Source of the DNA: Roseiarcus sp963726105
GTDB taxonomy: Bacteria > Pseudomonadota > Alphaproteobacteria > Rhizobiales > Beijerinckiaceae
DNA length: 64,000 bases
Direction of reading: 5' to 3'
Assembly: GCA_963726105.1 (NCBI GenBank)
Contig: CAVSBJ010000024.1
Coordinates: forward strand, 310,001 to 374,000
Below are positions 35,456-44,604 of the stretch, piece by piece. Position numbers and translations under genes: made by a program. The notes under the pieces were generated by a model, which saw only the letters and a program-made list of their open reading frames with translations, made no database searches and was not told where the DNA came from. The stretch's first letter is position 1; each line of letters begins with the position of its first letter.

Positions 35456-35794
35456 TTAGACCGCATCGGCGCCGGTCTCCCCGGTGCGGATGCGAATGGC
35501 TTCCTCGATCTGCGATACAAATATCTTGCCATCGCCGATCCGGCCGGTTTGCGCCGCATTGCGGATCGCTTCGATCGCCGGACGGAGATTTTCGTCCGAA
35601 ACGACGACTTCGATCTTCACCTTGGGCAGAAAGTCGACGACGTACTCGGCCCCCCGGTAAAGCTCGGTATGTCCCTTTTGCCGGCCGAAGCCTTTCGCTT
35701 CGAGGACGGTGATTCCTTGGATTCCCGCCTCCTGCAGGGCTTCCTTCACCTCGTCGAGTTTGAACGGTTTGATGATCGCCTCGATCTTCTTCAT
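35456..35794 (-). CDS. glnB: Nitrogen regulatory protein P-II
   Basis: A 112-residue PII signal protein. The T-loop carries Tyr51 in GHTELYRGAEYVVDFLPK, the uridylylation site, and the start MKKIEAIIKPFKLDEVKEAL is diagnostic. The ATG at 35794 has AAGGAG upstream; the open frame extends further but without family similarity. It signals nitrogen and 2-oxoglutarate status to GlnE/NtrB and thereby to the downstream glnA. Confidence 0.97.
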   Translation of the reverse strand: MKKIEAIIKPFKLDEVKEALQEAGIQGITVLEAKGFGRQKGHTELYRGAEYVVDFLPKVKIEVVVSDENLRPAIEAIRNAAQTGRIGDGKIFVSQIEEAIRIRTGETGADAV

Positions 35795-35998
35795 TTCGGC
35801 AAACTCCTTATCCCCGCGGGGTCGGCCACGCCGATCCAAGGCCCCTTTTGGCGGCGCGGCAGGGTGAGCGCGGCCGGAGGGTCAATAGCATCGGACAAGG
35901 CACCGCGCCACCGGGCGCCCTTTAAGAGACAAGAACGGCGCCGGCGTCCATTGCGGCGCCACTCAAAAAGGCGCCCTGGCTAATAATCGGGCGGCCGA

Positions 35999-36415
35999 TC
36001 AGACGGTCGGTCCCCATTCGCCCGAGCCAAAAATCCGCCACGAGGAGAGCCCCGCCTTTGCGACGACGATGCGGCCGGACTTGGCCATGGCGACCAGATG
36101 GGCGAACACCATCGGATGGCGCCAGGACATTGGCTTCTCGGGCGCACAAACGGCGCGGTATTCGTCGCTGTCTGCGTCCTCCATCAATATTGTCCCCACA
36201 AGATCCGGGCGCAGTTGGCGCGACAGGTCGCGGCGCGTCAGCCATTCGCACTCAAAGTCACGACAAACTTCCGGGCGATCGGCATAAATCGCGCAGCCCC
36301 CTCCAGCGAAGCAATTGACGCACTTGGGCCCAGGAGGTTTCTTGAAATAGTCGATTTCCAGCGCCGAGCAGCACATTGTGCACGGCCCGCAGGATTTTCC
36401 GAACGCCGCCGTCAT
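35999..36415 (-). CDS. YkgJ-type cysteine-cluster protein
   Basis: A 138-residue protein with the CGPCTMCC cluster at residues 9-16 and a second cysteine group (PKCVNCFAGGGCAIYADRPEVCRDFECEW). This is the CxxCxxCC zinc- or iron-binding family of unknown function (YkgJ). Stands alone between glnB and csbD. Confidence 0.8.
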   Translation of the reverse strand: MTAAFGKSCGPCTMCCSALEIDYFKKPPGPKCVNCFAGGGCAIYADRPEVCRDFECEWLTRRDLSRQLRPDLVGTILMEDADSDEYRAVCAPEKPMSWRHPMVFAHLVAMAKSGRIVVAKAGLSSWRIFGSGEWGPTV

Positions 36416-36608
36416 CCGTTCCTCATGCCGCCGCCAGTTCGGTCGACATAGCGGCTAGCCGCAGTCGTATCATTATTCGATCTCTAGAGAGGCAGATTTT
36501 TGAACGCCCGTGATTGCCGGGGCAGTTGCCGATCCGAACGCCTTTGGGCGATCGGGAACCTATGTCGGGCGCCCCGCGTTTGGTGGGCAGCTCTCAAAGG
36601 AGGCTGTC

Positions 36609-36767
36609 ATGGACAAGGAACACATCAAAGGCGCCGCGGAGAAAACGAAGGGCGCCGTGAAGGACGCCGCCGGCAAGATGATGGACGATAAGGGTTTGCA
36701 AGCCGAAGGGAAGATGGACAAGGCGAAAGGCGAAGCGCGTCAAGCGCTAGAGGCTGTTAGGAACTGA
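36609..36767 (+). CDS. CsbD-family stress protein, 3' end replaced by IS5
   Basis: A 52-residue frame with an AAAGGAGG ribosome site and the CsbD pattern (MDKEHIKGAAEKTKGAVKD, then GKMMDDKGLQAEGKMDKAKG). CsbD proteins are small, abundant, stress-induced and of unknown biochemistry. The last residues (ALEAVRN and the stop) are encoded by the target duplication and the end of the IS5 element at 36751, so the native C-terminus has been lost. Confidence 0.8.
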   Translation: MDKEHIKGAAEKTKGAVKDAAGKMMDDKGLQAEGKMDKAKGEARQALEAVRN

Positions 36768-37614
36768 TTAACTGTAAATTCTGAGGGTTGCGGGATGTTG
36801 ATGTCCCGCAAGCCTTATCCCTCTGATGTTTCCGATTGCGAATGGGCGCTTGTGGCGCCTTATTTGACGCTTTTGCCGGAGGAGAGTGCGCAGCGCACGC
36901 ACGCGTTGCGCGAGGTGTTCAACGGCATGCGCTATATCGTGAAGACGGGCGCCCCGTGGCGCTGGATGCCGAATGACCTGCCGCCATGGGAGATCGTCTA
37001 CCAGCAGGCGCAGCGATGGCTGAAAGCGGGATGCTTCGAGACTCTGGCTGAGGACTTGCGCGTCATCCTGCGTCTTGCGGCGGGCCGAGGCGCGCAGCCA
37101 ACCGCCGTCATCATCGACAGCCGGACCTTGCGCTCGACCCCTGAGAGCGGCGCTCGCGCCGCTTATGACGGCGCCAAACGCAAAAAGGGATCGAAGCTCC
37201 ACTTGGCCGTCGACACGCTTGGCCATCTTCTGGCTCTGCATGTCACGCCCGCCAACGCGGATGATCGCGCCGAAGTCGGCCGTATCGCCAAGGCCGTTCA
37301 GGCGGAGACCGGAGAGAACGTGAAGATCGCTTTCGTCGATCAGGGCTATACCGGGGAGAAGCCAGCGGCCGCTGCCGCTGAACGCGGCATTGCGCTCGAG
37401 GTCATCAAACTGCCGCAGGCCAAGCGCGGTTTCGTGTTGCTGCCCAGACGATGGGTCGTCGAACGATCCTTCGCGTGGGCCACCCGCTTCCGAAGACTCG
37501 TCAAAGACTACGAACGCTGTGCTCAAACCCTGGCAGACCTCCATCTCATCGCCTTCGTCTGCATCATGCTCAAAAACGTCGCTAAACTTGCCCCAGGTTC
37601 CTAACAGCCTCTAG
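36747..37614 (+). mobile_element. IS5-family element, copy 1 (with CTAG duplications)
   Basis: An 860-bp element at 36751-37610, ending in inverted AGGCTGTTAGGAAC / GTTCCTAACAGCCT and flanked by CTAG at 36747-36750 and 37611-37614. CTAG fits the YTAR target of the IS427 group of IS5. The second copy (50535-51394) is the same length, in the same orientation, and also flanked by CTAG. Confidence 0.92.
36795..37604 (+). CDS. IS5-family transposase (copy 1)
   Basis: A 269-residue DDE transposase in one frame. N-terminal SDCEWALVAPYLTLLP and FNGMRYIVKTGAPWRWMPNDLPPW; DDE residues in AVIIDSRTLRST, FVDQGYTG and VVERSFAWATRFRRL. Differs from copy 2 only by Arg versus Lys in RFRRL/RFRKL, from one base change. 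Confidence 0.95.
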   Translation: MLMSRKPYPSDVSDCEWALVAPYLTLLPEESAQRTHALREVFNGMRYIVKTGAPWRWMPNDLPPWEIVYQQAQRWLKAGCFETLAEDLRVILRLAAGRGAQPTAVIIDSRTLRSTPESGARAAYDGAKRKKGSKLHLAVDTLGHLLALHVTPANADDRAEVGRIAKAVQAETGENVKIAFVDQGYTGEKPAAAAAERGIALEVIKLPQAKRGFVLLPRRWVVERSFAWATRFRRLVKDYERCAQTLADLHLIAFVCIMLKNVAKLAPGS

Positions 37615-37641
37615 TCGGGTTTACGGAAAATAGTTATTGGA

Positions 37642-40600
37642 CTACCTGCGAGCAAGTCGCGACCGAATTGACCTCGACATTTTGGCCAGCCCGACTTTCA
37701 ACGCTCGCCTCAACGCCGTCCGCGAAATCCCAGTCTTTTCCGCCGCAGCTCGCTCGCCAACCTCTTCACACAGAGCCCGAATTTTCCCGTCTAGCAAACT
37801 CTCGCTCTCGGCAACGCCATACTCAATCTCCGCCCCCTCGTCCTTCCCGAGGAAGTGCTGTTCCTCCCACTTGTTGGCTTCCTTCCCAATATGGATGATT
37901 TGCGAGGCGACGACATGCCGGCGCTCCGTCCGCCCTCGGTCAAAGAAGTCGCCGTTGAGGAATTTTGCCTCGGGCCGCAAATGATATTGGGCAAGTGCTT
38001 CGGCGTAGCTCATCAGTCTGTCGGCTTCGACCGAATTCCCCGTTTCCCGATCAAATGCGATTTGCGCCGCCTTCCGCATGTCCTTGTCGAACGGTCCGAC
38101 CGGTTTGATCAAAGATTGCTTTCGCGGTCGGCCGCGCTTTGGGATCGCCAATTGATCCGCATCCGACAGCTGCAATTGCAACCGCGCCTGAAACGCGTTC
38201 AGGAAATTGAATGGCTTCACCTGGTCGTCGTATGCTCTGTTGCGATTGAACCGCTTGAACCAATTTAAGAGAGTGGGCGTGGTCGCCCCGTACCGGCTTA
38301 CAGCAGGTCGCTTGAGCGCGTCGTGATAGGACAAATCGACTTGGTCCGGATGCCCCCCTAAGGCGCCGCGGATGATCTCGTGCCAGAGGTCGTATTGCCA
38401 GCGATCAACGCCGATCGCATCCAAAGGGACTGATGGCGGAGGAATTGATCCTGGTGCGTCCTCTTCCTCGTAGGGCGCGAGGTATTGACCAAGTCCGTGC
38501 GCCGACGCCTTACGAATGATGACTTCGCCGGACGGCCCGACGTTGAACAGCCCGTATCGCTTGGACGAGATGCAGTAGCAAAACAGAGGTTCGAAATCGC
38601 TTCCGACACTGTCACCTGCGAGTAGGTAGTTGGCGTCTTCAATCTTGAAGATCGAGCCTTTCTTCTCGTAGGGATTCAGTGACGCGAACCACTCGCAAAT
38701 CGATTGCGCACGCTGAAGGAATTCGGCTTGGCGCATCCCGTCGGGCTTGGCGAGCGCCATGCTGTCGGTATCGCAAAGGCCCAGTCGAGATCTTTTTCAA
38801 CGCACAGTCGCTCGGCAATCCCGAGCATCAATCGCGCCGCGCCGGTGATCAATGTCGCCAGCAGCGGATAGAAGAAGCGGCCTGGCTCCTCCACCTTGTC
38901 TGACGAGACTGAAAAGCCTTCGCCATCGGGCCCGTAGCAGGTGAGCTTTTCGGAGGCGTCCAGATCGGCGACATTTATCTCGACGAAGATTCCATAGCTC
39001 GTCGAGTTCGCGAGAATCTTGAGGGCTTGTTGCTCACCGTCGAGCGCATCCCTGTTCAAAGCCGTCGGCGGGTCCGCGACGAAGACGCCGAACTTGCCGG
39101 CGAGCGCCTGCTGTTCGCCGATCAACTTCACATGCGCCGCGCGGCGCTCCTGCTTCGCCTTGAGCTTCGGATTCGCGAGCTTCTTTTCGCGAGCGACTTT
39201 ACGGCGCCAATTGCGCTGGCTGTATTCTTGAGCCTTGCCTTGACGGTCGTGCGGAGGTCGATCAGGCGCTTGAAGAAATCATCGGTGGCCGGGTCAACCT
39301 CATAGTCGGGGTTGCCGGCAATCCTGACGGTCCTCAAACCGATTTGTGGTTCTTTTGGCGAGAAGGTTATGGCCTCGATGATTTTTGGGACCCTGCCGCT
39401 CAGCAACTTGGAGGCGATGACATCGGCGAGCGTGAACCAGAGCGGTTTGTCGCTGGTCAGATAATTCAATCCGATGGTCTGCGATTGTCCGTCATATTTC
39501 GTGCGGACCGGGAATATGTCCGCTTGCAGCTCCGCACGCACGAGGGTTGTCAGCAGAGGCCAGAATTCTGGACGCTTGAGGTCGTCGAGAGAAACTGTCT
39601 CGAGGAGCGACCGGACCCTGTCGGTCGAGGCGGTCCTTTCCATGCCTTGCGCGATGACAAATCGCCACAGCCGCATGAGGGTGCACACGGTCGGGTACAT
39701 GGACAGGAAGTCGCAATAGAGGACTTGGCGGACCTCGCGCCGACAGCGGACCTCTGCTCCCCCGCCAAAATAGGTGCTCATAATGAGCCCGGTCAGAGGC
39801 TGAACCTCGCGAAAGGGCCGCACGCCCATGTGCTTGAGGTAGGCCTTGCCCAGGCTCGCCTCGCTCAACACCTTGCCGAGCGGCGTCTCTTCGAGGGCGT
39901 GCAGGGCGTACTTGTCGCGTAGACTCTGATAGCACTCCCATGTCGCCTGAACGTCGTTGAGCAGGTAGCCCACGTAGTCGGCGGTCAGCTGCTTGCCGTA
40001 CCCGCCGCTTTCCGCCTTGCGGGTCGGAGTTTGCAGCAAGTCGGCGAGCGACGCGAGCGAGAACGAACGGCTATACAGCGCCGCCGCGATTGTCTTCAAA
40101 TCAATGAATGAGCCGCGCCGGTGGTTGGGCGTAATCTTCCGCTTTCGCTGACCTCGGGGATCCCGCCGCTTCGGAGGATGCGCGAACTGGATCAGAGAGG
40201 CGCGAGCATTGAGGTGGCGGACCTGGATAGCCGGCCGCCACCAGTGCGGCGACAGCTTGAACGTGAATCCGCCTCGCATTGCTTTACCGCGAGCTGAGCC
40301 GTGTCTGATCGCCAATCGCGAAATGTCGAAGGGCAGGTTGAAACCGACGATCGAGGCGCGAAGGTCATAGGCCCGAGCGAACAGCACATCGTCGATGAAC
40401 TCAGGCACCGACCGCAGTGCAAGTCCGCGCTCCGCCGAGACGCGGCGAAGCAAACTCAATTCTTCCTTGCTGATGATGGCCGGATCGTAAAAGAGTCCGC
40501 CTTCATCCAATTCATCGCGGTTGCGAAACTGATATGCGCCGATGCGCAACCGCTGCGTGGCGTCAACGGTCGTTTCGGTGTCGAAAATGAGCGTCCATTC

Positions 40601-40747
40601 GGAAGCCGGCGCAGGCTCACTTTGACGCTTCTTGTTCGGTCCCTCGTCGTCCGGCGGCAGAGGCGGCGTGGCATATGCGCGCAGCGCAATCGGCAGGCGA
40701 TCGGGTTGTACCAAGGATGACTCGTTGCGACTGACAATCTTGTCCAT
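37642..40747 (-). pseudogene. Family B DNA polymerase, broken by two single-base frameshifts
   Basis: Three overlapping frames on the minus strand form one protein of about 1035 residues. Exonuclease motifs are FDTETT (Exo I), GFNLPFDISRL (Exo II) and YLLNDVQATWECY (Exo III); polymerase motif A is YCDFLSMYPTV, motif B ALKILANSTSYG and motif C DTDSMA. The frame changes near 39240 (AAGGCAAGG read where AAGGGCAAGG is needed) and near 38776 (TTT where TTTT is needed, splitting DTDSMA). Both are one base short in a homopolymer. Otherwise all catalytic residues are intact. It begins 5 bases after the stop of the (IS-split) HNH gene. Confidence 0.85.
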
Positions 40748-40751
40748 GACT

Positions 40752-40911
40752 TTAACCTTTCGTGTTGTTGTCTGAAGTTTGGGTAGCGGCGGCGAAGAGG
40801 TTTCTTGCGTGTTCTCGCAGCCAGTTGACCAAGAGCTCGAACATGTCGGCTAAGCCGAGCAACGCATGTGCGACGCGCTCCAAATCGTTGGTTGTATCGC
40901 CGATGCAGGCT
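40752..40911 (-). pseudogene. 3' fragment of the HNH endonuclease gene
   Basis: Removing the IS66 element and one copy of its target duplication joins this segment in frame to the 5' fragment at 43481-43689: WQKDHP continues as ACIGDTTNDLERVAHALLG and on to a TAA at 40752-40754. The native protein would be about 125 residues. The stop lies 5 bases before the polymerase start, showing the two genes were an operon. Confidence 0.8.
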
Positions 40912-40943
40912 GGATGATCGTAACCCTCCGGGGAGGGCCGCGG

Positions 40944-42608
40944 TTAAGCTGCGGCGCGCGAGCGGCGGTCGGACATCCAGTTCCAGGGTAGGAGTTTGCC
41001 GAGCCGGGTCTGCGGCGTCTCGGCGATCTTGGAAAGAGTGTCGGCGAGCCAAGCCTGCGGATCGATGTCGTTGAGCTTTGCGGTCTGAATCAGCGTGTAC
41101 ATGATCGCGGCGCGCTCAGCCCCGCGCTCCGAGCCCGCGAAGAGCCATGACTTTCTTCCCAAGGCCAGACCGCGCAGCGCTCTTTCCGCCGCGTTGTTCG
41201 TAAGACAGATACGCCCGTCTTCGAGGAAGCGGGAGAAGGCCGGCCAACGGGTGAGCATATAATCGATGGCCTTAGCGACGGCATTGTGCCGGGAGAGCTT
41301 GGCGCGTTCAGAGCGCGTCCACTCTTCGAGCGCGGCGACGAGCGGCGCGCTCCTTGAGCGGCGCGCAGCGAGCCGCTCCTCGGCCGTGACGCCGTTGATC
41401 TCGCGCTCGATCTCGAAGATGGCGTCGATGCGTTTGACCGCCTCCAGCGCGATCGGCGAGATCGGCGCGGCGTTCTTACCCCGCCTCGCGTTGGCGGCGA
41501 TGTCGGCGAGTTCGAAGAACTTGCGTCTGGCGTGGCTCCAACATAGCGCTTCGACGATCGGGCCCGGTTTCCGATCGGGCGGATAAAGTCTGGCGTAGCC
41601 GCTGAAGGCGTCGGCCTGGAGGACGCCGCTCCAGTTCGTCAGATGACGCTCAGGATGCTCGCCGCGGCGATCGCGCGAGGCGTAGAACAACGCCGCCGGC
41701 GGGTCCTTGCCGCCGAACGGCCTGTCGTCGCGGACGTAAGTCCAGACGCGGCCAGTTTCGGTCTTGCCGTTCGCCAGGATCGGAACCGTGGTGTCATCGC
41801 CGTGCAGGCGCTCAGCCGACAGAACGTGGCGTTCGATCAACCTGTGCAGGGGCCCCAAGGCGGCGGCGCAGGCGCCGACCAGGTCAGCGAGCGTCGATAG
41901 GCTAAGATCCACGCTTTCTCGGGCGTAGCGTTCGCTCTGGCGATTGAGCGGCTGATGTTGACCAAACTTCTCGAACAGGATCATCCCCAGCAAATTGGGG
42001 CCAGCGAAGCCGCGCGGCGTCACATGGAAGGGCGCCGGCGGCTGGGTGATCGTTTCGCATTCGCGGCATGAGAAGCGCTCGCGCACGGTCTGGATCACCT
42101 TCCATTGACGCGGGATAACCTCGAGCGTCTCCGTGAGGTCCTCGCCGAGCTTCGACAGCTTGGCCGAGCCGCAGCAAGGGCAGCTCTGCGGCGCTGGGAT
42201 CACCACGCGCTCACGCGGCAGATGATCCGGGAACGGTTTTCGCGCCGGTCGCTTGCGCGCGAAGGATCTGACCGTGGTGGAGGGCTTCGTATGTTCGGCG
42301 GCGAGATCATCTTCCGCCGCGTTGGCCTCTGCCTCCTCGAGCCGAAGCTCCAATTGGTCGAGCAGCCGCGCCGTGCGCTCGGAGCGAGGTCCGTAAATCG
42401 TGCGCCGCAACTTTTCGATCTCAAGATTGAGATGCGCGATCAGCGCGCGACCCTGCGCCAGTTCCGCGACGGCCGCCACGGCGCACGCCTTCTCCGCCGC
42501 AGCTTCGGCCCGCGCCGCAATCAGCGCCGCTTTCAGCGCATCGAGGTCGTCCGGAAGCGAGGAAAGATCGGCGTCCACGAATTCACATGGAATCACAAAA
42601 TCGGCCAT
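40944..42608 (-). CDS. tnpC: IS66 transposase TnpC (copy 1)
   Basis: A 554-residue IS66 DDE transposase starting MADFVIPCEFVDAD. N-terminal leucine-zipper-like region, zinc-finger-like CPCCGSAKLSKLG and FSCREC, then catalytic LHGDDTTVPIL, QADAFSGYARLY and ICLTNNAAERALRG. Ends NWMSDRRSRAAA. Full length; copy 2 lacks one base near its start. Confidence 0.94.
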   Translation of the reverse strand: MADFVIPCEFVDADLSSLPDDLDALKAALIAARAEAAAEKACAVAAVAELAQGRALIAHLNLEIEKLRRTIYGPRSERTARLLDQLELRLEEAEANAAEDDLAAEHTKPSTTVRSFARKRPARKPFPDHLPRERVVIPAPQSCPCCGSAKLSKLGEDLTETLEVIPRQWKVIQTVRERFSCRECETITQPPAPFHVTPRGFAGPNLLGMILFEKFGQHQPLNRQSERYARESVDLSLSTLADLVGACAAALGPLHRLIERHVLSAERLHGDDTTVPILANGKTETGRVWTYVRDDRPFGGKDPPAALFYASRDRRGEHPERHLTNWSGVLQADAFSGYARLYPPDRKPGPIVEALCWSHARRKFFELADIAANARRGKNAAPISPIALEAVKRIDAIFEIEREINGVTAEERLAARRSRSAPLVAALEEWTRSERAKLSRHNAVAKAIDYMLTRWPAFSRFLEDGRICLTNNAAERALRGLALGRKSWLFAGSERGAERAAIMYTLIQTAKLNDIDPQAWLADTLSKIAETPQTRLGKLLPWNWMSDRRSRAAA

Positions 42609-42648
42609 TTGAGGCGCCCCTTTTTGCGTTTATTCAGCCGATTTTTTC

Positions 42649-42996
42649 CTATCCGACCGCCGTCGGACGCCATGTCTCTTGCGGCATGCGCCAATCGATG
42701 CCCGACAGCAGATAGGAAAGCTGGGCCGTCGAGATCGTCACCGTTCCGTCAGCCAACGATGGCCACAGGTATCGCCCGCGCTCCAATCGCTTTGAGAACA
42801 GGCATAAGCCCTGGCCGTCGCTCCAAAGACACTTGATCAGAGACCCGCGGCGGCCGCGAAAAACGAAGAGATGGCCGGAATGCGGGTCGCGCCTCAATGT
42901 TTCTTGGACGATCAGCGCCAGACCGTCGAATCCTTTGCGCATATCGGTGTGGCCGGTCACTAGCCACACGCGCGCCCCACTCGAGATCGGAATCAT
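42649..42996 (-). CDS. tnpB: IS66 accessory protein TnpB (copy 1)
   Basis: A 115-residue IS66 Orf2 protein: VWLVTGHTDMRKGFDGLALIVQE and FVFRGRRGSLIKCLWSDGQGLCLFSKRLERGR are invariant in the family. Needed for IS66 transposition; biochemical role unclear. Overlaps the tnpA stop by 4 bases. Confidence 0.95.
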   Translation of the reverse strand: MIPISSGARVWLVTGHTDMRKGFDGLALIVQETLRRDPHSGHLFVFRGRRGSLIKCLWSDGQGLCLFSKRLERGRYLWPSLADGTVTISTAQLSYLLSGIDWRMPQETWRPTAVG

Positions 42997-43373
42997 CGCC
43001 GCCCGAGCGCCTTGACGATCCGGGCCAGCGCCGTCGCGTCGACGTCCGCCCCGACAAGGATCCGCTCGCCCCCGACAAGCACGATCTCCATCCGACCCAT
43101 CGAGGCCGGAGCTGTGGCGGTCGCAGTCGGCGTAGCCTCCACGACCCTCACCGGCACAATGCTCACTGTCTTGCCGACGTCATTGACGTCCGCCCGTTCT
43201 CGCCGTCGCCAGGTGAACAGCATATTGGAGTTCAGACCATAACGGCGCGCCACCTCCGCAACGGATCCGCCGGGCGCAAAGCTCTCCGCGATGATCCGTT
43301 GCTTCTGATCAGCCGACCAAGTCCGTCGCCGGCGCTCGCCGCCATCCGCGCCTTGCATCCCGGCGTCCGACAT
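42993..43373 (-). CDS. tnpA: IS66 accessory protein TnpA (copy 1)
   Basis: A 126-residue IS66 Orf1 protein with a helix-turn-helix (RTWSADQKQRIIAESF, then SVAEVARRYGLNSNMLFTWRR), likely binding the IS ends. First gene of the IS66 operon. Confidence 0.94.
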   Translation of the reverse strand: MSDAGMQGADGGERRRRTWSADQKQRIIAESFAPGGSVAEVARRYGLNSNMLFTWRRRERADVNDVGKTVSIVPVRVVEATPTATATAPASMGRMEIVLVGGERILVGADVDATALARIVKALGRR

Positions 43374-43480
43374 CTGCGATAGTGTCCATCATCGATTAGT
43401 GGACACGATCGCCGCGTCCACATCACCGCACTATCGCCGCTCGCCTCGCTTTCGCTAGGCGGCCCTCGCCGGAGGGATAC

Positions 43481-43689
43481 GGATGATCCTTCTGCCAGTC
43501 GCTCAGCACGCGATGGCAGTTGCGACAGACGGGGGCCATCTTTCCGTCGAAAGCTTCGCCCGCGATGTGATGAAGCTCCAAGGCTAACGGATTGTCGAAA
43601 CCGCAGAATGGACACCGCGGACTATTCGTCCCCAGGCGTTCGAGCGCCCGCTGTCTGCGGCGCTCGCGGTTCAATTCAAGCTTGTCCAT
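43481..43689 (-). pseudogene. 5' fragment of an HNH endonuclease gene, cut by IS66
   Basis: From ATG 43689 (GAGGAG upstream) the product has CPFCGFDNPLALELHHIAG and MAPVCRNCHRVLSDWQKDHP, an HNH fold with zinc cysteines (CxxC...CxxC) and the catalytic HH. The IS66 element enters after KDHP, replacing the native end with YPSGEGRLAKARR from the IS. The upstream HTH gene ends 11 bases before, so HTH, HNH and polymerase formed one operon. Confidence 0.85.
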
Positions 43690-43700
43690 GTTCAATCTCC

Positions 43701-44282
43701 TCAAATGACGATGCGGTAGATGTGTTCAAAGCTCTGATCGTGAGCCGACGCGATCCGATAGAGGGCGTTTGCGCGGGTCTCGAAGACGTGGGTCTTCCCT
43801 GAGATGTCCGCGACGCTCATGCCCTCGAACTCGCGAAGGCCGGCCGGATTGTTGGTTCGCAGGAAGGCGCTCACGGCGGACATGAACCGTCCGACCTTGG
43901 ACGCCGACGCGAAGTCGCCGACGACGACTTGAACAGCTCGGCCATCGGAAAAGAGCAGCATTCGACGCGGCAATTGTTGCCGAACGATCCATCGGCGGCC
44001 CTGGCGTTCGACGATATTCTTTTCGGTAGCGTAATGACGAAGCCGTTCGGGTGAGACCTTCGCCTCTCGTGCTGCGGCGGTTAAGCTCTTTTCTTGCCGC
44101 AACACCTTGAGGGCGAGTTGCAGTCGATCGTCTTCGATCGGCTTTGCGGTGCGCTTCAACGCGACGACGGCCTCAGCCGGCTTGGGATGGCCTCGGGCTT
44201 GGCTCTTGGAAAGGCCGTTCGCGAAGGCCCGAGCGATGCGGCGGGCGTATTCGGCGACGTAGTCCCGTTTTCGTTCTGACAT
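43701..44282 (-). CDS. Helix-turn-helix protein of unknown function
   Basis: A 193-residue protein from ATG 44282 (GGAGG 5 bases before). The centre (KVLRQEKSLTAAAREAKVSPERLRHYATEKNIVERQGRRWIV) reads as a helix-turn-helix with wing. The C-terminal half (RMLLFSDGRAVQVVVGDFASASKVGRFMSAV) I do not recognise. First gene of the operon with the HNH endonuclease and family B polymerase, so it may control or load them. Confidence 0.75.
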   Translation of the reverse strand: MSERKRDYVAEYARRIARAFANGLSKSQARGHPKPAEAVVALKRTAKPIEDDRLQLALKVLRQEKSLTAAAREAKVSPERLRHYATEKNIVERQGRRWIVRQQLPRRMLLFSDGRAVQVVVGDFASASKVGRFMSAVSAFLRTNNPAGLREFEGMSVADISGKTHVFETRANALYRIASAHDQSFEHIYRIVI

Positions 44283-44320
44283 ACTAGCCTCCATTGATTC
44301 GCGCGCTTTGCGAACGAACG

Positions 44321-44350
44321 GAGGATTCGAATCCTGCCTCCCGCTTTCCA
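44321..44350 (+). other. tRNA 3'-end-like sequence (possible attachment-site remnant)
   Basis: gaggattcgaatcctgcctc followed by ccgctttcca looks like a T-loop (TTCGAAT), a T-stem arm and acceptor end of a tRNA. No matching 5' half precedes it, so it is not a whole tRNA gene. Such 3' fragments are left at attachment sites of integrative elements. Short match, could be chance. Confidence 0.25.
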
Positions 44351-44367
44351 GGCGGTTTGGCCGTAGG

Positions 44368-44604
44368 ATGCAAGAAATGTTAGATCCGTCAGCTATTTAC
44401 GATGAGCCTGCCGATTGGATTGTCCAGCAAGCACGAGGGCGCGGAGTGCCTCTCTCACGCCGCAAGCTGGCGGATTGGCATCGCGCGGGGTTGGTTAGGA
44501 AGCCAGATCGCGAGTTTCTGGGTGGATCGCACGGTAGCCAGTCCATTTATCCTCGTGGCACGCTGGTTCAGGCGATCGCATGCGCTAGACAGCATAAGTT
44601 GTGA
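44368..44604 (+). pseudogene. Truncated MerR-like HTH gene
   Basis: A 78-residue frame (start ATG 44368). DWIVQQARGRGVPLSRRKLADWHRAGLVRKP is a helix-turn-helix of the MerR-like type with LGGSHGSQSIYPRGT as a wing. Similar N-termini normally lead longer proteins. Here the match stops near 44585, where the opposite-strand NTPase sequence begins, so the gene was probably cut at a rearrangement junction. Confidence 0.5.

Larger units (their letters stand above)
40920..43480 (-). mobile_element. IS66-family element, copy 1
   Basis: A 2561-bp IS66-type element with inverted ends (GTAACCCTCCGG at 40920 and, on the other strand, GTATCCCTCCGG from 43480) and an 8-bp target duplication GGATGATC at 40912-40919 and 43481-43488. 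It encodes TnpA, TnpB and TnpC on the minus strand. A near-identical copy lies inverted at 46109-48668. Confidence 0.94.

Noticed and set aside
36768..37544. A 258-codon open frame antisense to the IS5 transposase, also at 50552-51328
   Set aside because: Present in both IS copies only because the sequence is duplicated; no family resemblance.
44321..44350. Considered as a complete tRNA gene
   Set aside because: No 5' acceptor strand, D-arm or anticodon arm could be found upstream; only a 3'-end-like fragment is present.
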